From assembly GCA_011109175.1 (NCBI GenBank), contig RDEW01000071.1, forward strand, positions 71,632 to 135,631: a DNA stretch of 64,000 nucleotides, in the 5' to 3' direction. Made by a program: the position numbers and the translations under genes. A model generated the notes under the pieces. The model saw nothing but the letters and a program-made list of their open reading frames with translations, did not search any database and was not told the DNA's origin. Below, piece after piece: positions 57,386-64,000 of the stretch (its first letter is position 1; every line of letters starts with the position of its first letter). The stretch comes from Dicyema japonicum (taxonomy: Eukaryota; Dicyemida; Rhombozoa; Dicyemidae).

Positions 57386-57587
57386 TTTGAAGTATTACAC
57401 TAATTTCAGAATAAACTTTGACCCGAAACTACAATGAATCCTAATTTTTTTATTATAACATCAATTTTAAGTGCCTTCATAGGAATTTTGAAGTATTACA
57501 CTAATTTCAGAATAAACTTTGACCCGAAACTACAATGAATCCTAATTTTTTTATTATAACATCAATTTTAAGTGCCTTCATAGGAAT
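57386..57587. repeat. Exact 101-bp tandem duplication over the DRAM-like start
   Basis: 57386-57486 and 57487-57587 are identical. Each contains the ATG and first codons (57434 and 57535). The upstream copy runs into a stop codon, so only the second ATG opens the gene. Confidence 0.95.
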
Positions 57588-58413
57588 TGTCGGCACTGTA
57601 ATTTTGAAAGAACTTTATCAGCCAAAGGACGATTTACCACTGATTCCATTCATCAGGTAATAAGAAATACAAATTCTAGTGATTTGTACAGAAATCACAC
57701 TGAAAGTTCATTTTTCTCACTTTTTATGAATTTGTCTTTCTCATTGAGTCACCTTGTTAATGATTTTAGACATTCTGATTCTCTACATCCAATATGACAT
57801 AATAAAGATTTATCTTGTGAAAAAACGAAAGAAAAACACCCTTAATTTACTGAGTCTCATCTCTTCCCAAATCTGTGCTATCGGCTTGTTAGTTACAGTT
57901 AATTTTGAAGTATTTAATTGTATGTTTTGTAGTTAAACGACAAAACTAAAATCCATATGATTGGGGGAGGGATAGGATTTGGGTTTCTTGCAGTGTCTAT
58001 GGGATTAATGGCCTTGAATTTATACAAACTACATCCCTACCATTTCTCAAAGTTTCATTGCAGATTGCAGATTATATTAACCTCCTTCTTCGTTTTGGTC
58101 ATTATTTCGTGTATTTCCGTTTTTTTTTATTTAGTCACTGTTTTTCGGGTTGTCGCGTTTCACACAAAGACAAATGTAATGCTATTTCATATTTTAGTTT
58201 CTTCTCAGTGTCACAGCTTTCTTCGAATGGTCGGCTTTTTTGATTATGTATGTGTATGTTAGCACTATAATGCAAATTTTTTCTAAAATAGAGATTACTC
58301 TCCAATATCGAATAACCCCCAAAAAACTTAAAGAACCCAAGTCCGCGATGGATGAAGAGGACAACTGTATTGAATCATATGTATGTTGGCACTATAATGC
58401 AAATTTTTTCTAA
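57535..58413 (+). CDS. DRAM/TMEM150-family membrane protein, five exons
   Basis: Exons: 57535-57656, 57680-57747, 57770-57909, 57933-58175, 58198-58413 as assembled. Introns are 23, 22, 23 and 22 nt, all GT..AG, and the frame stays open throughout. The N-terminal helix FFIITSILSAFIGIVGTV is followed by LPLIPFISDLYRNH (the family's LPFISD signature), four more hydrophobic helices (NLLSLISSQICAIGLLVTV, GFGFLAVSMGLMALNLY, FVLVIISCISVFFYLV) and SVTAFFEWSAFLIMYVY (the family's TAAEWS motif). DRAM/FRAG1/SFK1 proteins are six-helix membrane proteins, often lysosomal or plasma-membrane. The last exon is hit by a 127-bp tandem duplication: as written it stops at 58411. If one unit were removed the frame would run to 58723, with a hydrophilic Cys-containing tail. 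Confidence 0.82.
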
Positions 58414-58507
58414 AATAGAGATTACTCTCCAATATCGAATAACCCCCAAAAAACTTAAAGAACCCAAGTCCGCGATGGATGAAGAGGACAACTGTATTGA
58501 ATCATAT
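58254..58507. repeat. 127-bp tandem duplication in the last DRAM-like exon
   Basis: 58254-58380 and 58381-58507 differ only at one base (A at 58261, G at 58388). The length is not a multiple of three, so it shifts the coding frame. Confidence 0.95.
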
Positions 58508-59164
58508 TCCAATCATTATACGTTTGGAGTGACTTGCGAGAGTACAAAAAAAAGGTGGAATGAAAAAAAATTGGATTGCTTCGATAATAAGTGTATGAAA
58601 TGTTCCTGCTTTGTGGATCAAAATGAGTCAGAATTTGTGGATTCTCCTAAGAAAATTGGAGTAGTTAGACGGTTCGGGTGCATTGATGAAAAAGAAACAT
58701 TTAGTTCCAACGAGAATGTGTGATCACTAACAATACTTGGTTTTACTTTTTGGCGTTGATTATTTTAACCGGTTAGTTGCTATTGGTCGCAAGGTTGAGG
58801 TGTTAGCGTGTATCCATTACGTGAAATGTTGATTTTATTCATGAAAACACAAAATTTAATAAAAATGATCTTTTTTCGTTAAGGACCGTAAAGATCGGTC
58901 TCTATTAGAATGTCGAGTATAAATGTCATTTTGTGATCAAATAAGAGCTTAGGAAAGGTTATCAAATTACAAGATTTTAAATTAATTTTCGCATAAGTAT
59001 TACTGATATTTGTGACAATCTCAATTTGCTACAGCTTACTGATAACTAGGAAAGTTGTCCTTAAAACAATGAATCGTCCTTAGAAAGTCAATTAAATTGC
59101 CCTAAAATTTAAATTGGTGAACGAATTGGTACAAAAATTTGATCTAAAAATTCCAGGAAGCAAC
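58508..59164. other. 3' part of the DRAM-like tail frame and flank
   Basis: The frame to 58723 (CESTKKRWNEKKLDCFDN, MKCSCFVDQNESEF) is probably the true C-terminal tail of the DRAM-like protein. After it the sequence is AT-rich with an AATAAA near 58857; no other gene is seen. Confidence 0.45.
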
Positions 59165-59900
59165 AGTGCTTGCTTGACAGTCTAGATCCGAGCCATATGA
59201 AATACTTTACTTCTGCCACAACCGCCGATATGGGGAACTTCCTCATTATTCAATAAAGACCCTTACAGATTGCATTCTTCGTCCTGATATCTCCGACTAT
59301 GCAAGAGAACTCCTTTGCATCAAAACTGATTGCCTTCAGAAAGCCTTGTGGTGGGTGAAGGCCCATCGCTATAGGCAACGTATTCAGGCGCCTGACGTCG
59401 AAAATTGCTGCCAGAGCAGCGAGCAAGACTCAAAGTCCCCAGCTGAACCTTACTCAACTTGGGGTTGGAACTCTTCATGGATGCGAGGCAGTATTACACT
59501 AAATCCTGAACTTTGCTGCCAGTCAGACTCTACGAATGCTATTATGGTCAAACTGGACATCCAGGATCCTGGAAATCAGCAGAATAGTTAAACCTTCATA
59601 TGGTTCCCCATGTACGCTTATATTCGGGCAACACATCCAAGACAAGGCGACCCCCTACTATTTGACTTAGGTATCGATTGTGCAGCATCAAACTCCACTG
59701 AACTCATGGTACCTGGATAATGCGACCGTCGGAGGGAATTTGTAAATTGTGGTGGAAGAGGTCGAGTACGCATCTCTGCATTTCCAGCACTTGGGTTGGG
59801 ACCGAATCCGTATAAAATTGAAATCATAAACGTTGCTTGCGGAGAATCGACTTTGGCCATGCTGTGGCTACGATTTCTACTTATCTCCGGGAGGTCTCGA
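59165..59900 (+). mobile_element. Family C RT fragment
   Basis: In mixed plus frames: RPIAIGNVFRRLTSKIAARA, then NLTQLGVGTLHGCEAVLH, MVKLDIQDP (first catalytic block damaged), then GLGPNPYKIEIIN. The order matches the first half of the 35.7-38.3 kb copy. It is truncated after the RT palm. Confidence 0.65.
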
Positions 59901-60174
59901 TCAAGGATTCGAAAACAAAAATTTTTTCGGTTCTCCTCTATGCAGCAGTAATTTGTCCATGAAGAGAAAAATACATCCTTTCAACAATCCACATCCAATT
60001 TAAAAACTTTGGACTTCCACACGTCTTTATTCTTCACCGACTCCTTTTTCTTTTATGGACAGCATGTTTCACGGATATAAACTTTTTAAGAACCATCGAC
60101 GAGAAGCTGAGAACTGCCGTTGAAGAACACTCGAAATTTCTTTTGATAAAATTGGCTGAATCTACAGAGGATAT

Positions 60175-63100
60175 TATTTATTTAAGCACTTCACAAGAGC
60201 CATACTAATTATAGCCCCGCATGTGCAGCAAAAGAAACAAGGTTAGATGTCATCCTTTTCCATGCTCCCCTGTTCCTAGCCAAGGCTCTCATGCTGTCCA
60301 GGTCGTCGGCATTTGTTAGATTTTTTTTATACTGACCAGGTCTTTTTGTAAGACTATTGGCAGTGTTGTTCTTGGTCTTCCCCGATAGCGGCCTTCTTTG
60401 CTAACATAGTATGTTTCCATAGATATGTTCGGTGGGGAAGTTAATTCCATCCTCAGCACGTGTCCGAAGAGCTTCCATCGGGATTCCAGTACTTCTAAGC
60501 TGATAGTCTAGCTGCACTCTTATATAAAGCATTCCTAGATATTCTCGTAGGCCAAGTAGTTCCTGTTATTTTTCTCAGCTGACCTCTGTGGAACGAGTCT
60601 AGTTTTTCCATATCCGCTGATGAGGTCGCCCAAGTTCCAGCGTTATATAAAAGTACGGGTTTTATGAATGAGTCGTATAGTAGGATTCTCATTTTTGTGT
60701 CGATGCCTTTTTGATTGAGCCATAAATTCTTCAGTTTATATAACGCAGCATTGGCTAGAGTTTTCCTACGTAAAATATCTTCGCTATCTCCCATAAGTGA
60801 ACCGAGTTTCTTTACTTGTCGCCACTTCTCTTCTAGGACGTTACTCATCCTTCTTATCTCTGTGAGTTCTGTTTTTTCTCTGTTCACAGTAAGAAACCAT
60901 TTCCCTAGTACATCTGGTGCTTTTTCTAATAGGTTTTCCAGGACCTCTTTGTCTTCAGAAATTAGGTCTACATCGTCCGCGTAGATTACTTCTTCCGTCT
61001 TTCCTTGGTATGACGGTCTAAGTTCCCTCATAGCGGCTTCCAAATAAATTGTGAATAGTAGAGGAGAAAGAGAGTCTCCTTGTGGAGTGCCCGTATTTGT
61101 TTCAAATTTTCTTGAATAGGTTTTTCCGACTCTCACAAGGAGCTCAGTGTTAGAAAGTAGAATTCGGATCATCCTTAGACTCGATTCATCAAGAAATCCG
61201 CCAGTACCCCCATTAATTTGTTCCTGTTAACCGTATCAAAAGCTCTTGATAGGTCAATTCCCAAAATATTGGTGGCGTTACGGTATCTTTGATATGTTGC
61301 ACACCTCCATCTGTGACTCCAGACCGCATCAGCTGTGGATCTCCCTTCTCGAAAACCACTTTGACTATCTGGTAGGTATTTGTAAGCAAGTCCTTTTATT
61401 CGTTCAAGCACAATGTTTGCCAAGACTTTGCGTAATGAATTTAGTAGTATGATGGGTCGCAAATTTTCGATCGGTCCTCTGTTTTTGTTGGTTTTTTTGT
61501 ATGGGGATTAGTAGTCCCGTACCCAGAGGTAGAGTTGAGTTAGTTGAAAACATTTCATTTAGTAGTGTAGCGATTTTTTCAAAAAGGAGGTCAGGGCCGT
61601 ATTTCAGTAGTTCTGGGTTTATCGCATCTGGTCCGGGGCTTCTGTTATTCTTGAGTTTTCGGCAGGCCGTTTTGATTTCCTCGGCCGTGATTGGTATCTT
61701 AAGGGGTCTTGGCCTTCCATCAAATGGGTGGATTTCTATGGTTTTGATGTTGAAAAGCTTCTCAAAGTGAGCCGCGATGGCTTCAGTTTGTTCTTTGGTG
61801 TTCAGTATCAGCTTACCGTTCTCGTCTTTTATGGTTAGTCGACTTCGGTTTGTTCGCCGCAGCAAACGGGCAGCGACGTACACCTGTGCGTTGTCTTTCA
61901 CTTTGTTTACTTCTTCTATACAGGAGGCTATTTCTTCTATGAAAAGCTTCTTGTTCAGACCCTTTATTTTTCTTCTGACACGTTGTCTTTCGCCTTGAAG
62001 GGCTTTTATCGCATTAGTGTCAGTGGCATTTGATTTTCTCATATTTATTTCTTTTAGACTTTTCGCAAGCTCAGGAACATCTGGATGAATAGCCTTCAGG
62101 TGCATTTTACTATTCTCCCTTTTGCCAAGACATGCTTCAGCAGCTTCGTTGATGGTGTCCTTTGTGCGTTTCCAGGCGTCTTCTAGCGTGGTATCCACCA
62201 ATACGTCCTGCAAATTAGTCTGAATGTATTGTTGATATCTCTCAGTAGTCTCCGGTTGAGAAATCAGCCTTTCAGTCGCGTAGTCGCCTCTGATTTTCTC
62301 AAATTCGTGATTTTTTGCATTCCTGTATTTAATGGCATGTTTTTTCAGGGTGAAGGTCGCAATAACCATCTTGTGGTCGCTGACAGTCGTCGAACCTTCA
62401 TATGAACGTGCGTTTACTAGAAGGTGTTTGTCTTTAGCCCGGCATATGACATAATCGATTTGGTTGTATATTGGGACCAGCTTTCCTTCTGAGTTCCTTC
62501 GCTTCCCCATCCACGTAGTTTTGTGGCAGGCAGGATGCGTAAATGCAGTATTGCATAGGAAAAGGTTGTTTGCCATACAAAAGTGACCAAGTATTGTCCC
62601 GGGTAAATTTCTTATTCCACGTCCATGTTCTCCCAAGAAAACATCATCCGGGTTATTCTTCATCCCGACTTTTGCATTCAAATCACCAGCAATGAGTATT
62701 AGTGATGACGACTCATATTCGTTGTACGTCCGTAACAGTGTTGAATAGAAGTCGTCTAGTTCTGTCGGATCTTTCGCTACTCTCCCGCAGTGTGGCGCAT
62801 AAACATTTACAATTGTCAGAAAGCTCTTCGAAGGAGGTAAGTCGTTTAGCCGGATTTGTATAACACAGATCCTGTCATTCACACTCCATATACGGTGGAC
62901 TGCACTTGTCAACTTTGAGTGGATGGCAAATCCAAGTCCATAATGTTTTGAGTCGCTCGGCTGACATATAATTCGATATTCGCCAAAGTTTTCATCAAGG
63001 CTACAAGTAACTTTCGTCTCTTGTAGACACCCAATAGAACGTCGTATCTCTCCAGGTCATCACAGAGAATCTTCCTCGACCAGGTCGTAGATAAGCCTCT

Positions 63101-63200
63101 AGCATTGAACGTAAGGACTTTTAGACGAGATGCATCCCTTTGTATCCATTGCCTTTTAGACATTTTCCTCAATTGCGATCCAATCAAGAAACGAGGCACG
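60175..63200 (-). mobile_element. Family B LINE (APE-RT), nearly full-length copy
   Basis: Start near 63199: RLKVLTFNARGLSTTWSRK (APE opening). After a frameshift comes the long frame 61404-62912: NVYAPHCGRVAKDPTELDD, LILIAGDLNAKVGMK, NNLFLCNTAFTHPACHKTTW, IYNQIDYVICR, TTVSDHKMV (complete APE signature). The linker follows, then NNRSPGPDAINPELLKYG. A frame change at about 61490 leads to LVLERIKGLAYKYLP-like RT text, FREGRSTADAV and LGIDLSRAFDTVNRNKLM. Another at about 61195 leads to TPQGDSLSPLLFTIYLEAAM, EEVIYADDVDLISED, LLYDSFIKPVLLYNAGTWA. RWKLFGHVLRMELTSPPN and RALARNRGAWKRM close it. Catalytic residues of both APE and RT are intact, and the 4-5 breaks are mostly single-base, several in homopolymers. 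The clade is uncertain; the APE text is RTE/CR1-like. Confidence 0.9.
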
Positions 63201-63499
63201 TCAATACAAAAAAAATAATTAACAATTTGTATATCGAGCGTTAAAAATCAATCGACTGGTTGGCCACCCTGCCCTACGAGCTAACAAATTACTTCCTTGT
63301 GTCTTATGTGTAAGAAGGTCTTTACAAATGAAGAAATGAAGAATGTTAAATCACCTTAAGTTTTTTCATCCTGAAAAACTTGATGCAGATGTTAATTATT
63401 TTTCTAATCTGAAAAATAATTATGAAAATCGTCTACGATGAATCAAATTTTTACAAAAAAATCCAAGATGCTTAAAAAGCCTATTATCTATAATAAATG

Positions 63500-63960
63500 A
63501 AAATAAAACCTTAAAAATAGCTTAAGTCTATCAAGCTACTTCTGGCATAAATTTTCTACACTTTTTCGGCAAGCGTAAGTAGAAGGAAGATTATGTCCAA
63601 TACTCTCAAACGAATCTCGTAAACTTTTACTGGACAACTTATGCAAGGGAATATCGGATTCGGCAAAAGCCATAGTCACTTATCGACCCATATGTTGCAG
63701 ATGGACGAGAAAATCAATGGGTTTATAGTATACCTGTAAAATAGTAATAAAAATAATGAACCTGCTAATTTGATATGTTTCTTAGACGATCTGTGCGATT
63801 CAATAAAAAATTCTTTTTTGCAGTTACAAATGTCCACATAAATTCCAAAAAAGAATTCCTTTAAAATCATAAAATATTTTCTAACAACAGACTTAATCTT
63901 TTCAATGTCATTCTTGATTGAACGAGGCATCACAGTGATGATGATAATTGATCCCACGTT
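63500..63960 (-). mobile_element. hAT/CGBP1-like zinc-finger fragment
   Basis: The minus frame 63676-63957 contains YVDICNCKKEFFIESHRSSK, then KHIK, like the C..C....H..S.KH finger of CGBP1-like and hAT-derived proteins. A downstream frame near 63560-63670 gives MAFAESDIPLHKLSSKSLRD, like their conserved ANIPLxKLxNxxLRxF block. A 28-nt GT..AG candidate intron lies between (63717-63745 area). Frames do not join cleanly, so it is a relic or a partly spliced gene. Confidence 0.45.
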
Positions 63961-64000
63961 ACTATTTTATTTAAAAACTCTAAAAATTAATAAATTAAAA

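Noticed and set aside
57434-57540. First ATG in the duplicated start of the DRAM-like gene
   Set aside because: The frame from this ATG hits a stop inside the second repeat unit; the second ATG (57535) leads into the full gene.
58352-58723. Free-standing 123-codon gene starting at 58352
   Set aside because: Its ATG is created by the 127-bp duplication; the frame is better read as the last exon of the DRAM-like gene.
61501-61998. Plus-strand open frames of 73-89 codons across the family B element
   Set aside because: They lie exactly opposite the conserved APE/RT coding text and have no family resemblance; antisense shadows.
1-64000. CRISPR array, operons, bacterial-type promoters or phage genes
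   Set aside because: No regularly spaced repeats, no tightly packed co-directional genes, and clear spliceosomal introns and animal retroelements: the window is eukaryotic.

Overview
The window is eukaryotic nuclear DNA from an animal. It is AT-rich and crowded with broken non-LTR retrotransposons. Between them lie a few host genes cut into small exons by extremely short introns. In six genes I could splice by eye, 26 of 28 junction pairs use GT..AG and 22 of the 24 introns are only 21-28 nt long (the exceptions, 63 and 99 nt, are both in the CWC25-like gene). Each splice restores one open frame, and in four genes also a recognisable animal protein. Introns this short in an animal are, as far as I know, a hallmark of dicyemid mesozoans (Dicyema and relatives, mean about 26 nt). 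I infer a dicyemid or similarly reduced animal, but the species cannot be read from the sequence.

Host genes found: a GOSR1/GS28-like Golgi SNARE (20768-21517, minus), a secreted protein with a probable C-type-lectin-like domain (33692-34556, minus), a CWC25-like splicing factor (38860-39953, minus), a ZC3H4/6/8-type CCCH zinc-finger protein (42054-43376, plus), an unrecognised 185-residue protein (47497-48131, minus) and a DRAM/TMEM150-family membrane protein (57535-58413, plus, damaged by tandem duplications). There is one intact tRNA-Met(CAU) (19907-19979, minus). Protease remnants (papain-like near 9.7-10.1 kb, trypsin-like near 48.4-48.8 kb) look broken.

Mobile elements, named A-D here for convenience. 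Family A is Jockey/CR1-like (APE endonuclease plus RT; best copy 22552-25145). Family B is APE-RT with an LFGHILRM-type C-terminal domain (best copy 60175-63200, nearly full length with frameshifts). Family C has an RT with QLGVG and a Y-L-D-D-G-type core and a C-terminal DxTCxDT domain that may be a restriction-like nuclease (best copy 35745-38345, many relics). Family D is R2/R4-like with a KPD nuclease motif (13.5 kb, 27.5 kb). Also present: one Ty3/gypsy integrase fragment (6689-6990), a pogo/Tigger-like DNA element (25933-26522), a possible hAT/CGBP1-like piece (63.5-63.96 kb), and a SINE-like family with two alternative tails, each resembling the tail of a different family A subfamily.

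Layout: 0-15.3 kb is a graveyard of all families; 15.3-19.9 kb is AT-rich with almost nothing recognisable; 20-22 kb holds the SNARE gene; 22.5-33.2 kb is mostly elements; 33.7-43.4 kb alternates host genes with a large family C copy; 43.4-55.9 kb is sparse; 55.9-64 kb has one host gene between family A, C and B elements. Genes are not in operons and show no common pathway, apart from two RNA-processing or RNA-surveillance proteins (CWC25-like, ZC3H4-like) lying about 2.1 kb apart, divergently transcribed.
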